Shown here in pieces: positions 10,585 to 20,996 of a DNA stretch of 64,000 bases. The stretch spans positions 434,001 through 498,000 of the forward strand of contig NZ_ASJD01000001.1 in the NCBI RefSeq assembly GCF_000691165.1. Direction: 5' to 3'. The notes beneath the pieces were generated by a model. It did not search any database. It saw nothing but the letters and a program-made list of their open reading frames with translations, and was not told where the DNA came from. The stretch is from Bacillus safensis FO-36b (GTDB taxonomy: Bacteria; Bacillota; Bacilli; Bacillales; Bacillaceae). Both the position numbers and the translations under genes were made by a program. Positions within the stretch are counted from its first letter, which is position 1, and every line of letters starts with the position of its first letter.

Positions 10585-11355
10585 ATGCTCATTAAAAGTG
10601 AAGGAATCGTCCTTAGAACAACAGATTATGGCGAAACAAACAAAATTGTCACGCTGCTCACTAGAGAACATGGAAAAATTGGCGTGATGGCAAGAGGCGC
10701 TAAAAAATCAAACAGCCGCCTGTCAGCTATAAGCCAGCCGTTTTTATACGGCACCTTTCTCATCCAATCATCAACAGGACTTGGAACGCTCCAGCAAGGC
10801 GAAATGATTGAAAGTATGCGGGCCATTCGGGAAGACTTATTTCTGACCGCATATGCCGCATATATGACGGAATTGATGGATAAAGGGACAGAAGAAAAAA
10901 AGCCAAACCCTTATTTGTTTGAGCTTCTGCTTCAATCTCTGCGTCATCTCAACGAAGGTACAGATGCTGATATTATTTTATTTATCGTAGAGGTCAAAAT
11001 GTTATCAGTGATGGGGATGAAGCCTGAACTTGATCAATGTGTGCACTGTGGTCAAAAAGAAGGGCAGTTCCATTTCTCAATAAGAGATAACGGCTTCATT
11101 TGCCAAAATTGTTTTTCGAAAGATCCATATAAACTGCCCTTATCCCCCGCAGCTGCAAGGCTGCTCCGTTTGTTTCATTATTTTGATTTATCAAGGCTTG
11201 GTCAGGTTGATGTGAAACAGCAGACGAAACAAGAAATTCGTCAAGTGCTTGATCACTACTATGACGAATATTCCGGCCTCTATTTAAAATCAAAAAAATT
11301 CATGAATCAGATGGAATCCATGAAAAAGCTAATGGGCGGGGAAAACAAAAGTTGA
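10585..11355 (+). CDS. recO: DNA repair protein RecO
   Basis: The 256-residue protein has an N-terminal OB fold (about 1-80) and a zinc ribbon with CVHCG and CQNC (about residues 152-175). RecO loads RecA at SSB-coated gaps with RecR in RecF-pathway recombination. ATG 10585 lies 9 bases after CGGAG (10571-10575). That GGAG can pair with CTCC at 10561-10564, so translation might be modulated. The glyQS promoter begins inside the last codons of recO. Confidence 0.95.
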   Translation: MLIKSEGIVLRTTDYGETNKIVTLLTREHGKIGVMARGAKKSNSRLSAISQPFLYGTFLIQSSTGLGTLQQGEMIESMRAIREDLFLTAYAAYMTELMDKGTEEKKPNPYLFELLLQSLRHLNEGTDADIILFIVEVKMLSVMGMKPELDQCVHCGQKEGQFHFSIRDNGFICQNCFSKDPYKLPLSPAAARLLRLFHYFDLSRLGQVDVKQQTKQEIRQVLDHYYDEYSGLYLKSKKFMNQMESMKKLMGGENKS

Positions 11356-11380
11356 CATCTCCCATGACTTTTTGTAAGAT
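11352..11380 (+). promoter_or_regulatory. Sigma-A promoter of the glyQS T-box leader
   Basis: TTGACA at 11352-11357, a 17-base spacer and TAAGAT at 11375-11380 form a near-consensus vegetative promoter. The -35 overlaps the recO stop codon. Transcription would begin near 11387. Confidence 0.85.
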
Positions 11381-11386
11381 CATCTA

Positions 11387-11612
11387 AGATAAAATATGTT
11401 GCATTGACAGAAAGAAGTACTTACGTAAAATCCATAAAAGCGACCTTAGGGCGGTGTGAGCTAAGGATGGAGGCGTAACGAAAGGCATTCTTGAGCAACG
11501 TAAAACAAAGCGGCTGGGTGCTACTACACCAGCAAATAGGGTGGAACCGCGGGAAAAACTCTCGTCCCTATGTTTGCAAGAACCTTGCGAGCATAGAGAC
11601 GGGAGTTTTTGT
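11387..11612 (+). promoter_or_regulatory. Glycine T-box riboswitch leader of glyQS
   Basis: The leader contains the T-box core AGGGTGGAACCGCGGG (11538-11553), with TGGA ready to pair with the tRNA acceptor end TCCA. A stem I specifier loop has an AGTA/GAA S-turn and the glycine codon GGC at 11484-11486. The terminator stem runs from about 11558 (actctcgtc... ) to cgggagt at 11600-11606 and ends in T5. Uncharged tRNA-Gly is expected to stabilise the antiterminator and turn on glyQS. Boundaries are approximate. Confidence 0.93.
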
Positions 11613-11683
11613 GTTCTCTTACAAGGTTCTCATCCCACCCGCCATACATAGCGGTTGGTCTAGAAAAGATGGAGGTGCGATCA

Positions 11684-12571
11684 TTGAATATTCAAGACAT
11701 GATTTTGACGTTGCAAAAGCATTGGTCAAATGAAGGCTGCGTATTAATGCAGGCGTATGACACAGAAAAAGGTGCCGGAACGATGAGTCCATACACGTTC
11801 CTCAGAAGCATCGGCCCAGAGCCGTGGAAGGTAGCTTATGTAGAGCCTTCAAGACGCCCGGCTGATGGCAGATATGGAGAAAACCCAAATAGATTGTATC
11901 AGCATCACCAATTTCAAGTGATCATTAAGCCATCACCTGACAATATTCAAGAGCTATATCTTGAATCATTGAAGGCACTTGGCATTGACCCGCTGAAACA
12001 TGATATTCGTTTTGTGGAAGATAACTGGGAAAATCCATCTCTTGGCTGTGCAGGACTTGGCTGGGAAGTATGGCTTGATGGGATGGAAATTACGCAGTTC
12101 ACGTATTTCCAACAAGTCGGCGGCTTAGAATGTAAGCCCGTTTCTGTTGAAATCACATACGGTATTGAACGTCTTGCTTCTTACATCCAGGACAAAGAAA
12201 ATGTCTTCGATCTTGAATGGACAGACGGATTTACGGTCAGAGATTTATTCTTAATGGCTGAATACGAGCACTCTGTTTATACATTTGAAACATCTAATAC
12301 TGACATGCTGTTCGAGCTATTTACAACCTATGAGAAAGAAGCACATAGCCAAATGGACAAAGGGCTTGTTCACCCGGCATACGATTATGTCCTCAAATGC
12401 TCTCATACGTTTAACCTGCTCGATGCAAAGGGTGCTATTTCTGTGACTGAGCGAACTGGTTATATCGGAAGAGTGCGTCAGTTAGCAAGAAAAGTAGCCA
12501 AAACCTATTATGAAGAACGCGAAAAACTGGGATTCCCTATGCTAAAAGAGGAGGCGGCTTCTCATGAATAA
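11684..12571 (+). CDS. glyQ: Glycyl-tRNA synthetase alpha subunit
   Basis: TTG 11684 is chosen because GGAGGTG (11671-11677) lies 6-7 bases upstream and gives 295 residues, the usual length. The longer frame from 11609 reads through the T-box terminator. The sequence begins [14 protein letters not shown] and contains the class II core ([30 protein letters not shown]). Alpha and beta subunits form the heterotetramer that charges tRNA-Gly. The gene overlaps glyS by 8 bases, and both are under the glycine T-box. Confidence 0.97.
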
Positions 12572-14609
12572 ACAAGATGTATTACTTGAAATCGGCTTAG
12601 AAGAGATGCCGGCTCGTTTCATGCCAGAAAGCACAAAGCAGCTGGGTGAGAAAGTAAAAGCATGGTTTGAAACGCAAAATATTTCATTCGAAGAGACTGC
12701 TTTATTTAACTCACCTAGACGTCTTGCTGTACTTGTGAAAGGTGTCGCAGAAAAACAAGAAGACATCAAAGAAGAAGCAAAAGGCCCGGCTAAAAAGATT
12801 GCCCAAGATGCTGAAGGCAATTGGACAAAAGCAGCTGAAGGCTTTGCAAGAGGACAAGGTGCTTCAACAGATGATCTCTATTTCAAAGAGATCAAAGGAG
12901 TGGATTATGTCCATGTCCAAAAGTTTCAAGAAGGAAAGCAAGTCAAAGACCTTCTGCCAGCGTTAGGTGAAATCGCCGCTTCATTAAGTTTTCCAAAGAA
13001 CATGAGATGGGGAAGCGAGGATTTACGCTATATCCGTCCGATTAAATGGATTGTTTGTTTATTTGGAGAAGAGATTGTACCTGTTGAAATTGCTGGGGTG
13101 AAAAGCGGCCGGGAGACTAGAGGACACCGTTTCCTTGGAACGACAGCCAGCATTGACACACCTGCTTCCTATGAACAAACATTGCGCGATCAATTTGTGA
13201 TTGCAGACTCAGAGAAAAGAAAACAATTCATTACTGAACAGCTAGATGCGCTATCTTTAGAAAAAGGCTGGGTCATTCCTGTTGATCCTGAACTTCTAGA
13301 AGAAGTGAACGATCTTGTAGAATATCCAACTGTGCTGTCTGGTTCCTTTGAAGAAGAGTTTCTTGCATTGCCGGAAGAAGTATTGGTGACGACAATGAAA
13401 GAGCATCAGCGCTACTTCCCTGTGAAAAATGAGCAAGGGGAATTATTGCCGCACTTTATTACAGTCAGAAATGGAAACAGTGAGGCGCTCGAAAATGTCG
13501 CAAGAGGGAATGAAAAAGTACTTCGTGCGCGTTTATCAGATGCTGCATTCTTCTATAAAGAAGACGAAAAACTAGTGATTGAAGACAATATTAAAAAGCT
13601 TGATAAAGTGGTATTCCATGAGAAACTTGGAACAATCGGCGACAAGCTGAAGAGAGTGACAGACATTGCAACCCGTCTAGCGGCGCATGTCGGAGCAGAT
13701 GACGAAACCACTAAACGTGTGGCGAGAGCAGCAAGTATTTCGAAGTTTGACCTTGTGACTCAAATGGTCTATGAATTCCCAGAATTACAAGGAATCATGG
13801 GTGAGAAATATGCAAGAGCTCTTGGTGAACATGAAGAAGTAGCAAGAAGCATCAACGAGCACTATATGCCGCGCTTTGCTGGTGACGAGGCGCCGTCCAC
13901 TTTGATTGGTGCGATTGTGGCAGTAGCAGATAAGCTTGATTCTATTTGTTCATTCTTCTCAATTGATGTGATCCCAACGGGTTCTCAAGACCCTTATGGA
14001 CTTAGAAGACAAGCGAGCGGTATCGTTCAAATCCTGCTCGACCGCCATTGGAATATTTCATTTAAAGAGCTGTTTGCACTTGCTCAAGTAAAGGCAGAAC
14101 ATGAAGCTGCTCTGATTGAATTTTTAACGCATCGTTTAAAATATGTTCTTCAAGCAGAGCATATCCGCCATGATGTTGTTGATGCAGTGCTGGATGTTGA
14201 AAATATTGAGCCATATGCAGTCGTCAAAAAAGCAGCTGTTCTTGAAGAGAGTGTGAAACAAGAAAGCTTCAAAGAAACGGCTGAAGCATTGGGGCGCGTC
14301 ATTTCAATCAGTAAAAAAGGGGAAGATGCAGAGATTCAGCCTGAACTGTTTGAAAATGAACATGAGCAAAAGCTGTTTGAGGCGTATCAGCAAGTAGAGA
14401 AAGCTGTAAAGGAACATGTAGCAGCAGGACAATACAGCTTGGCACTTGAGGCGCTGGATACGTTAAAAACACCGATTGTTCATTATTTCGATCATACAAT
14501 GGTTCATGCGGATGATGAAAAACTGAAGCGAAATCGTTTAGCACAAATGGTCAAACTAGCCAAAGTCATTCAATCATTTGCGAATATGAACAATTTAATT
14601 GTAAAATAA
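12564..14609 (+). CDS. glyS: Glycyl-tRNA synthetase beta subunit
   Basis: The 681-residue beta subunit has a B3/B4-like N-terminal region, an HD-like domain near residues 300-500, and a C-terminal anticodon-binding DALR-type domain (about 560-670). It binds and positions tRNA-Gly for the alpha subunit. The start overlaps glyQ, so the two are co-translated, and a Rho-independent terminator follows 10 bp after the stop. Length and N-terminus ([19 protein letters not shown]) are typical. Confidence 0.97.
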
Positions 14610-14619
14610 ATACCTAAGA

Positions 14620-14652
14620 ACGGTTGCCTTTTCCGAAGGGCAATCGTTTTTT
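14620..14652 (+). terminator. Terminator of glyQS
   Basis: The stem acggttgcctt / aagggcaatcgt contains G-T pairs and a small loop at 14632-14635, and is followed by six or seven T. Confidence 0.85.
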
Positions 14653-14684
14653 ACTCATTTAATTCAAGGTTTTTGAGTGGATTT

Positions 14685-14715
14685 TTGTTTCATTCGGACA
14701 AAGATGCGCTATAAT
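14685..14715 (+). promoter_or_regulatory. Probable promoter of ccpN
   Basis: TATAAT at 14710-14715 is a perfect -10. The best -35 is TTGTTT at 14685-14690, with a long 19-base spacer. The gap between the glyS terminator and ccpN holds nothing else obvious. Confidence 0.45.
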
Positions 14716-14776
14716 ATGATGAGTTATGAAAATGATATACATAAAATAAAGATTTCGCTCTCTCTATTTAAAGGTG

Positions 14777-15415
14777 GTGAGTACAATCGAGTTAAATAAA
14801 CGGCAAGAGCAGATTTTACAGATTGTCAAAGAGAATGGTCCGATCACTGGAGAGCATATCGCCGATCGGCTGAACTTAACAAGGGCGACCCTCAGACCGG
14901 ATTTAGCCATTTTAACAATGTCAGGCTTTTTAGAAGCAAGACCAAGGGTCGGCTACTTTTTCACAGGAAAAACAGGCACGCAGCTTCTCGCAGATAAGCT
15001 GAAAAAACTTCAAGTGAAAGACTTTCAATCCATTCCAGTGGTAATACATGAGAATGTTTCGGTTTATGATGCGATTTGTACGATGTTTTTAGAGGATGTG
15101 GGCACATTATTCGTTGTGGACGATCACTCTATTTTAACAGGCGTGTTATCCAGAAAAGACCTCCTTCGCGCAAGTATAGGGAAACAGGAGCTTCCATCTA
15201 TCCCTGTCCATATTATTATGACAAGAATGCCGAACATCACCGTTTGCCGCAAGGAAGATTTCATTATGGATGTGGCGAAGCACTTGATTGAAAAGCAAAT
15301 AGATGCACTTCCTGTGATAAAAGATACGGATAAAGGCTTTGAAGTGGTCGGAAGAATTACGAAAACAAATATGACGAAAATACTTGTCAGCTTATCGGAG
15401 AACGAAATAATCTAA
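14777..15415 (+). CDS. ccpN: Transcriptional repressor CcpN
   Basis: The protein has an N-terminal winged HTH (about residues 8-60) and two CBS domains (about 75-205). CcpN represses gluconeogenic genes (gapB, pckA) and the small RNA SR1 under glycolytic conditions, sensing the energy state through the CBS pair. The start is uncertain. The conventional GTG codons 14774 and 14777 lie inside the only Shine-Dalgarno match (AAAGGTGGTGA 14770-14780), while an in-frame ATC at 14786 has normal spacing. GTG 14777 gives 212 residues and is used here. ppsR follows 25 bp downstream, as in B. subtilis. Confidence 0.93.
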   Translation: MSTIELNKRQEQILQIVKENGPITGEHIADRLNLTRATLRPDLAILTMSGFLEARPRVGYFFTGKTGTQLLADKLKKLQVKDFQSIPVVIHENVSVYDAICTMFLEDVGTLFVVDDHSILTGVLSRKDLLRASIGKQELPSIPVHIIMTRMPNITVCRKEDFIMDVAKHLIEKQIDALPVIKDTDKGFEVVGRITKTNMTKILVSLSENEII

Positions 15416-15440
15416 TGACAGAAGACTGCGAGGGGATGTT

Positions 15441-16262
15441 ATGAGTAATCGCGTAATTTTTGTGGTATCAGATTCAGTTGGAGAAACGGCAGAGCTCGTG
15501 GTCAAAGCGGCACTTAGCCAATTTGATGGCGGCTCATCAGACCATTCAAATATTAGAAGAATCCCGTATGTAGAGGATGTTGGTACGATTAAAGAAGTCA
15601 TTTCACTGGCGAAAGCAGATAATGGGATCGTCTGCTTTACTCTTGTTGTGCCAGAAATGCGCCAATTCTTAATCGAGGAAGCAGAAGCCAACGGTGTCGT
15701 TTATTATGACATCATCGGTCCGCTCATTGATAAAATGGAAACGGCATATGGAAATGAAGCGAAACATGAGCCGGGTCGTGTACGTCAATTAGATGAGGAC
15801 TATTTTAAAAAGGTAGAAGCCATCGAGTTCGCTGTGAAATACGATGACGGCAGAGACCCTAGAGGTATTCTAAAGGCTGATATTGTGCTCATTGGTGTAT
15901 CACGCACGTCCAAGACACCATTATCTCAATATTTGGCACATAAGCGGCTGAAGGTAGCGAACGTTCCAATTGTACCTGAAGTTGATCCGCCAGAAGAGTT
16001 ATTTTCAGTTGATCCGAAGAAATGTATCGGTTTAAAAATTAGTCCAGACAAACTAAATCATATTCGCAAAGAGCGTTTAAAATCTCTTGGTTTAAATGAT
16101 CGCGCTATTTATGCGAACATTGAGCGGATTAAAGAGGAACTAGAGTATTTTGAAAAAGTGGTTGACCGCATTAACTGTCAAGTCGTTGATGTATCGAATA
16201 AAGCAGTTGAGGAAACGGCAAATGTCATTCATCAAATGCTGACCAAAAGAGGTTCCGAATAA
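15441..16262 (+). CDS. yqfL: PPDK regulatory protein / kinase-phosphorylase family (YqfL)
   Basis: The 273-residue DUF299-family protein contains the P-loop-like [14 protein letters not shown] (about residues 153-166). Characterised relatives are ADP-dependent serine/threonine kinase/pyrophosphorylases acting on PPDK or PEP synthase. In B. subtilis YqfL modulates CcpN-dependent gluconeogenic expression, and here it directly follows ccpN as a likely two-gene operon. ATG 15441 has GAGGGG upstream. A short terminator follows the stop. Confidence 0.92.
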   Translation: MSNRVIFVVSDSVGETAELVVKAALSQFDGGSSDHSNIRRIPYVEDVGTIKEVISLAKADNGIVCFTLVVPEMRQFLIEEAEANGVVYYDIIGPLIDKMETAYGNEAKHEPGRVRQLDEDYFKKVEAIEFAVKYDDGRDPRGILKADIVLIGVSRTSKTPLSQYLAHKRLKVANVPIVPEVDPPEELFSVDPKKCIGLKISPDKLNHIRKERLKSLGLNDRAIYANIERIKEELEYFEKVVDRINCQVVDVSNKAVEETANVIHQMLTKRGSE

Positions 16263-16288
16263 ACTCAGGATGCTCCTCCTGGGTTTTT
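16262..16288 (+). terminator. Terminator of ccpN-yqfL
   Basis: The stem aactcagga 16262-16270 pairs with tcctgggtt 16277-16285 (one G-T pair) and is followed by TTTTT. Confidence 0.7.
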
Positions 16289-16336
16289 CCTATGGTGGGA
16301 AACGGGTAAACAAAAACAATGGCATATTTGCTGCAT

Positions 16337-16366
16337 TTGTATTATAATAAAAAATTGTGATAAAAT
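16337..16366 (+). promoter_or_regulatory. Candidate promoter of the yqxD-dnaG-sigA operon
   Basis: TTGTAT 16337-16342 and TAAAAT 16361-16366 are separated by 18 bases. A second -10-like TATAAT lies at 16343-16348 with a weak -35. In B. subtilis the macromolecular synthesis operon has tandem vegetative promoters in this position. The remaining 16289-16523 region is AT-rich, with no gene that I can support. Confidence 0.45.
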
Positions 16367-16523
16367 GATTGATTTTAGGTTTAAGTTAAGTCAAGAACGA
16401 ATAAACTAATATTGGCAGAAGTCAAGTGATTCTGAACATAACTTTTCGACAAAATGAGTTTTACTGTTGATTGCTTTATGGGGGAAAAGTATGGTCTTTT
16501 TGCTTCTCTAAAGCAGGAATAAG

Positions 16524-17024
16524 GTGGAGGGATGGAGAATTAGTCACCTGAATGAACGTAAAAAAGAGAGGACGATTTATGTCGATGCAGATGCTTGTCC
16601 TGTAAAAAACGAAATCCTTTCTGTCGCATCTCAATTTCAAGTACCAGTGACATTCATTGCTTCATATGAGCATTTTCAAACCAAAAGATCTCCACTTGAA
16701 GATTGGCGGTTTGTAGATACACATAAGGAAGCAGCGGATTTAGTCATTGCAAACTCAGCTGCCGCACATGATATTGTCGTCACCCAAGATATTGGTCTTG
16801 CCTCCTTACTGCTTCCGAGACAGGTCATTGTTCTGTCTGAAAGAGGACGAATGTACACAAACGAAACAATTGATTTTGATTTGGAACGCAGGCATGTTTC
16901 TAGCAAACAGCGAAGAAAAGGTGTATACGGAAAAGGTCCCAAAAAGCTTTTAGAAGAGGATAAGAAGCGATTTATGGCGCAACTACAAAAAATCCTGTCG
17001 AATCATGAAGGATTTTTAAATTAA
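16524..17024 (+). CDS. yqxD: YaiI/YqxD family protein
   Basis: A UPF0178-family protein (up to 166 residues) with [11 protein letters not shown] near the N-terminus and [18 protein letters not shown] (about 74-91), a PIN-like acidic pattern. Function is unknown. The start is uncertain: GTG 16524 has AGGA 7 bases upstream, but the best Shine-Dalgarno sequence (GGTGGAGGG 16523-16531) lies over it, so a later unusual start near 16539-16554 is possible. It precedes dnaG by 33 bp, as in the B. subtilis operon. Confidence 0.85.
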   Translation: MEGWRISHLNERKKERTIYVDADACPVKNEILSVASQFQVPVTFIASYEHFQTKRSPLEDWRFVDTHKEAADLVIANSAAAHDIVVTQDIGLASLLLPRQVIVLSERGRMYTNETIDFDLERRHVSSKQRRKGVYGKGPKKLLEEDKKRFMAQLQKILSNHEGFLN

Positions 17025-17057
17025 AAGGCGAATAATGTACGACGGAGTGTTATTAGG

Positions 17058-18887
17058 ATGAGCAAACGTATACCAGATGAACTTTTGGAGCAGATCCAAA
17101 AAAACGCAGACATTGTCGAAGTGATTGGAGAATACGTACAGCTTAGAAAGCAAGGTCGAAATTACTTCGGTCTTTGTCCATTCCATGGTGAAAATACTCC
17201 TTCATTCTCTGTTTCAGCAGATAAGCAAATCTTCCATTGTTTCGGCTGTGGTGCAGGAGGCAATGTGTTTTCTTTCCTCAGACAAATGGAAGGCTACTCA
17301 TTTATTGAAGCCGTTTCACATGTGGCTGATAAGTACCATATTGATCTGCCTGATCAGGTAGCGAATGCTCAGATGAGTTCCTCTCAGCAAGAGGACACTG
17401 CAGATCATAAAATGATTGAGGCCCATGAGCTTCTTAAGAAATTTTACCACCATTTGCTGGTAAATACAAAGGAAGGTCAAAACGCACTCGATTATTTACG
17501 GTCCAGAGGCTTTACGGATGAAACAATTGCCAAGTTTGAGATCGGATATGCTCTTGATTCTTGGGATTTCGTGACCAAGTTTTTAGAAAAACGAGGATTT
17601 GATCCTGTGATGATGGAGAAGGCTGGTCTTTTGATTCAACGTGAAAACGGCACAGGCTTTTTTGACCGCTTTAGAGATCGTGTCATGTTTCCCATTCATG
17701 ATCATCATGGAACGGTCATCGCTTTTTCCGGAAGATCGCTTGGTGATCAGCAGCCTAAATATATGAATAGTCCTGAAACGCCGCTTTTTCATAAAAGTAA
17801 GCTGCTTTATCACTTTCATGACGCACGTATGCATATTCGCAAACGCGAACGGGCGGTTCTTTTTGAAGGATTTGCAGACGTCATCTCAGCTGTTACATCA
17901 GGTGTCGGTGAAAGTGTTGCAACAATGGGTACGTCTCTTACAGAAGAGCACGTAAAGCTTCTCAGGCGGAACGTAGAAGAGATCATCCTTTGCTATGACT
18001 CTGATACGGCCGGATACGAAGCGACCATGAAAGCATCAGATTTGCTTGGAAAAAGAGGATGTAAAGTTCGCGTTGCCATGATACCAGATGGACTTGATCC
18101 AGATGATTACATTCGTAAATATGGCGGCGAGAAATTTAGGAATGACATCATAGATGCAAGTGTGACATTAATGACGTTTAAGATGAATTTTTTCCGAAGA
18201 GGAAAAAACTTATCAGATGAAGGAGACCGTCTTACTTATATGAAGCAGGTTCTCCGAGAAATCAGCCGGTTAAACGGCTCTTTGGAGCAAGAGATTTACA
18301 TGAAACAGCTTGCTGGGGAGTTTTCGATCTCACTTGATTCATTAAAAGAACAACTGGAGCTGTTTGAAAAACAGCAGCGGCAAGAAACCAAAAGCACGCA
18401 GGAAGAAAACGGGCTTGAAAAACGGCGTGCACATCTGTCAACACAAGTGAGAAGAAAGCGTCTGCGGCCGGCATATGAAAATGCAGAGCGAATGCTGCTT
18501 GCTCATATGTTAAAAAGCGATGACGTGATCCGCAAAGTACTTGACAGAATCGGGATTGAATTTAATATAGATTCGCACAGGGCGCTGGCAACGTACATTT
18601 ATGCCTTGTATGAAGAAGGCAAAGAACCAACGCCGCAGCACCTGATGAACCGGATAGAAGATGATGTCATGAATCAGTTGTTGACGGATATATTGATGAT
18701 TCAAGTCGGAGACGAGCTAAGTGAAGCTGAATTAAGTGATTATGTAAAAAAAGTGTTGAATCATCGGAATTTGTCAATGATAAAGGAAAAAGAACTAGAA
18801 CGTGCAGAAGCGGAGAGGCAAAAAGATTTCTTCAAAGCGGCAACACTTGCAAAAGAAATTATTCAGTTGAACCGTTCGCTGAAGTAA
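17058..18887 (+). CDS. dnaG: DNA primase
   Basis: The 609-residue primase has an N-terminal zinc-binding domain ([10 protein letters not shown] and HCFGCGAGG, about residues 40-69), a catalytic core with TOPRIM motifs LFEGFADVI and [11 protein letters not shown] (about 265-325), and a C-terminal helicase-interaction domain. It synthesises RNA primers on the lagging strand with DnaC and DnaE/PolC. The length fits Bacillus DnaG (about 603). sigA follows after 206 bp. Confidence 0.97.
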   Translation: MSKRIPDELLEQIQKNADIVEVIGEYVQLRKQGRNYFGLCPFHGENTPSFSVSADKQIFHCFGCGAGGNVFSFLRQMEGYSFIEAVSHVADKYHIDLPDQVANAQMSSSQQEDTADHKMIEAHELLKKFYHHLLVNTKEGQNALDYLRSRGFTDETIAKFEIGYALDSWDFVTKFLEKRGFDPVMMEKAGLLIQRENGTGFFDRFRDRVMFPIHDHHGTVIAFSGRSLGDQQPKYMNSPETPLFHKSKLLYHFHDARMHIRKRERAVLFEGFADVISAVTSGVGESVATMGTSLTEEHVKLLRRNVEEIILCYDSDTAGYEATMKASDLLGKRGCKVRVAMIPDGLDPDDYIRKYGGEKFRNDIIDASVTLMTFKMNFFRRGKNLSDEGDRLTYMKQVLREISRLNGSLEQEIYMKQLAGEFSISLDSLKEQLELFEKQQRQETKSTQEENGLEKRRAHLSTQVRRKRLRPAYENAERMLLAHMLKSDDVIRKVLDRIGIEFNIDSHRALATYIYALYEEGKEPTPQHLMNRIEDDVMNQLLTDILMIQVGDELSEAELSDYVKKVLNHRNLSMIKEKELERAEAERQKDFFKAATLAKEIIQLNRSLK

Positions 18888-19093
18888 TACGTCTATTATT
18901 AATGACAGGACTTACGGCTGGCAATGAATCCTTTACGGGAGGAGCATAAGACCGCAAGCATCTTGCCTTCATCATTATTTATTTTATTTCCTATTTGCTT
19001 CGTCATCTGTTTGATAGAGAGAGAAAAGCAGGGCGGAAGTAAATCGCAAGTTACTTTAGAATTCGTTGCAAGCTTTGGAAGGAGGGATCCATA

Positions 19094-20215
19094 ATGGCTG
19101 ATAAACAAGCCCACGAAACCGAAACTGAATTAACCTTTGAACAGGTGAGAGATAAGCTCACTGAAACGGGTAAAAAACGGGGCGTTTTAACATACGAAGA
19201 AATTGCAGAGCGTATGTCTAGCTTTGAAATTGAATCAGACCAAATGGATGAATACTATGAATACTTAGGCGAACAGGGTGTAGAGCTCATTAGTGAAAAC
19301 GAAGAGACAGAAGACCCAAATGTTCAGCAGCTGGCTAAAGCAGAAGAAGAATTTGACCTGAATGATTTAAGCGTACCACCAGGTGTCAAAATCAATGATC
19401 CTGTTCGTATGTACTTAAAAGAAATCGGACGCGTCAATTTGTTATCTGCTAAAGAAGAAATTACGTATGCTCAAAAGATCGAAGAGGGCGATGAGGAATC
19501 AAAAAGAAGATTAGCGGAAGCGAACCTTCGTCTCGTTGTCAGCATTGCGAAACGCTATGTCGGTCGTGGTATGCTGTTCCTTGACTTGATTCAAGAAGGA
19601 AACATGGGTCTGATGAAGGCGGTTGAGAAGTTTGATTACCGCAAAGGATATAAATTCTCAACATATGCGACTTGGTGGATTAGACAGGCGATCACACGTG
19701 CGATTGCCGATCAGGCGAGAACAATCCGGATTCCGGTTCATATGGTGGAAACGATTAATAAATTGATCCGTGTTCAAAGACAGCTTCTGCAAGACCTAGG
19801 CAGAGAACCAACGCCTGAGGAAATTGCTGAAGACATGGATTTAACTCCAGAAAAGGTAAGAGAGATTCTTAAAATTGCGCAAGAGCCTGTATCTTTAGAA
19901 ACACCTATTGGTGAAGAAGATGACTCGCATCTTGGTGATTTTATCGAAGACCAAGAGGCGACATCTCCATCTGACCACGCTGCGTATGAACTCTTAAAAG
20001 AGCAGCTTGAAGATGTATTAGACACGCTGACGGACCGTGAAGAAAATGTGCTAAGACTACGTTTCGGACTAGACGACGGAAGAACTCGCACGTTAGAAGA
20101 GGTTGGAAAGGTGTTCGGCGTAACAAGAGAGCGTATCAGACAAATTGAAGCGAAAGCTCTTCGTAAATTAAGACACCCAAGCAGAAGTAAACGATTAAAA
20201 GACTTCTTAGAGTAG
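19094..20215 (+). CDS. sigA: RNA polymerase primary sigma factor SigA
   Basis: The 373-residue vegetative sigma factor has region 1.1 (about 1-80), region 2 with [20 protein letters not shown] (about 190-209), and region 4.2 with [18 protein letters not shown] (about 341-358). It recognises TTGACA/TATAAT promoters such as those found elsewhere in this window. ATG 19094 follows GGAAGGAGGG (19077-19086). The ATG overlaps by one base the TAA of a 56-codon frame starting at 18924 (see findings). Confidence 0.98.
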   Translation: MADKQAHETETELTFEQVRDKLTETGKKRGVLTYEEIAERMSSFEIESDQMDEYYEYLGEQGVELISENEETEDPNVQQLAKAEEEFDLNDLSVPPGVKINDPVRMYLKEIGRVNLLSAKEEITYAQKIEEGDEESKRRLAEANLRLVVSIAKRYVGRGMLFLDLIQEGNMGLMKAVEKFDYRKGYKFSTYATWWIRQAITRAIADQARTIRIPVHMVETINKLIRVQRQLLQDLGREPTPEEIAEDMDLTPEKVREILKIAQEPVSLETPIGEEDDSHLGDFIEDQEATSPSDHAAYELLKEQLEDVLDTLTDREENVLRLRFGLDDGRTRTLEEVGKVFGVTRERIRQIEAKALRKLRHPSRSKRLKDFLE

Positions 20216-20222
20216 AAACCGG

Positions 20223-20252
20223 ACGGATCTTGAAAGAGATCCGTTCTTTCTT
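20223..20252 (+). terminator. Terminator of sigA operon
   Basis: A perfect 8 bp stem (acggatct 20223-20230 with agatccgt 20237-20244) is followed by TTCTTTCTT. Confidence 0.8.
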
Positions 20253-20259
20253 ATCAAAA

Positions 20260-20275
20260 ATGAAAACGCTTTTTT
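20260..20275 (+). promoter_or_regulatory. cre-like sequence in the sigA-cccA gap
   Basis: ATGAAAACGCTTTTTT resembles the CcpA operator (TGWAANCGNTNWCA) in its left half and centre but not at the right end. It lies 160-175 bases upstream of the cccA promoter candidate. The 20253-20434 stretch otherwise shows only AT-rich DNA. A regulatory role is speculative. Confidence 0.25.
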
Positions 20276-20434
20276 CAATCTGATTATATTTTACTGAATA
20301 ACAAATGAATTTGCAACGTTCTTAGAGAAAAGATGTATAAAAAATACATCTAAATGTGCTGAAGGCTTCATTTCTCATCTTGAATCATTTTTGTCTAATC
20401 TGTGAACTTGACCAAAGTTTTGTATCATAATTCG

Positions 20435-20462
20435 TTTACTTTTTGTAAAATTAAAGTAGAAT
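20435..20462 (+). promoter_or_regulatory. Candidate promoter of cccA
   Basis: TTTACT 20435-20440 and TAGAAT 20457-20462 are separated by 16 bases. They lie 55 bases upstream of the chosen cccA start. Confidence 0.5.
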
Positions 20463-20516
20463 TAGAATTGTTTGCATAGTCTCAAAGGGGTTTTCACAAA
20501 GGGGAGGATGAAAGAA

Positions 20517-20876
20517 ATGAAACGGAATCCACTTATACCATTTTTATTGATTGCCATTTTAGGTATTGGACTCACTTTTTTCTTATCAATGAAGGGGCTG
20601 AAAGATGAAGAAAAAATTGCCTCTGGGGGCAAAGAGCAAAAGCAAGAAGAGACAGCAAATGCAACGCCGGAAGAATTGTATAAGCAGAACTGTCTAAGCT
20701 GTCACGGGGAAAACTATGAAGGCGGCGCAGGTCCTGCATTAAAAGGTGTTGGAGACAAGCTTGAAGTAGCTGACATCAAGAAGAAAATCCAAGAAGGCGG
20801 CAACGGGATGCCAGGCGGGCTGATTCCAAATGAAAAGCTCGATGAAATGGCGGAATGGGTGTCTAAAATTAAATAA
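20517..20876 (+). CDS. cccA: Membrane-anchored cytochrome c-550
   Basis: ATG 20517 is selected because AAGGGGAGG (20498-20506) precedes it by about 10 bases; upstream in-frame ATGs are too close or lack a site. The 119-residue protein has an N-terminal uncleaved membrane anchor (about 6-24), a charged linker, and a class I cytochrome c domain with the haem motif CLSCH (Cys59, Cys62, His63) and probable axial Met98 in GNGMPGG. It carries electrons on the outer face of the membrane, probably to cytochrome c oxidase. Confidence 0.96.
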   Translation: MKRNPLIPFLLIAILGIGLTFFLSMKGLKDEEKIASGGKEQKQEETANATPEELYKQNCLSCHGENYEGGAGPALKGVGDKLEVADIKKKIQEGGNGMPGGLIPNEKLDEMAEWVSKIK

Positions 20877-20886
20877 TCTTACACAA

Positions 20887-20916
20887 AAAGCTCTTTTTCA
20901 AAAGAAGAGCTTTTTT
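20887..20916 (+). terminator. Terminator of cccA
   Basis: The stem aaagctctt 20887-20895 pairs with aagagcttt 20905-20913 and runs into a T6 tract. Confidence 0.85.
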
Positions 20917-20996
20917 CATTTGAAAACGACTTTTAAAAAGTCCATAATTTATATAAGATAGACAAGTATGAACATTAAAGAAAAGTAGTGATACGT

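Noticed and set aside
11491-11733. A frame over the glyQS leader
   Set aside because: It covers the T-box and its terminator. Its sequence is the translated RNA element, not a protein.
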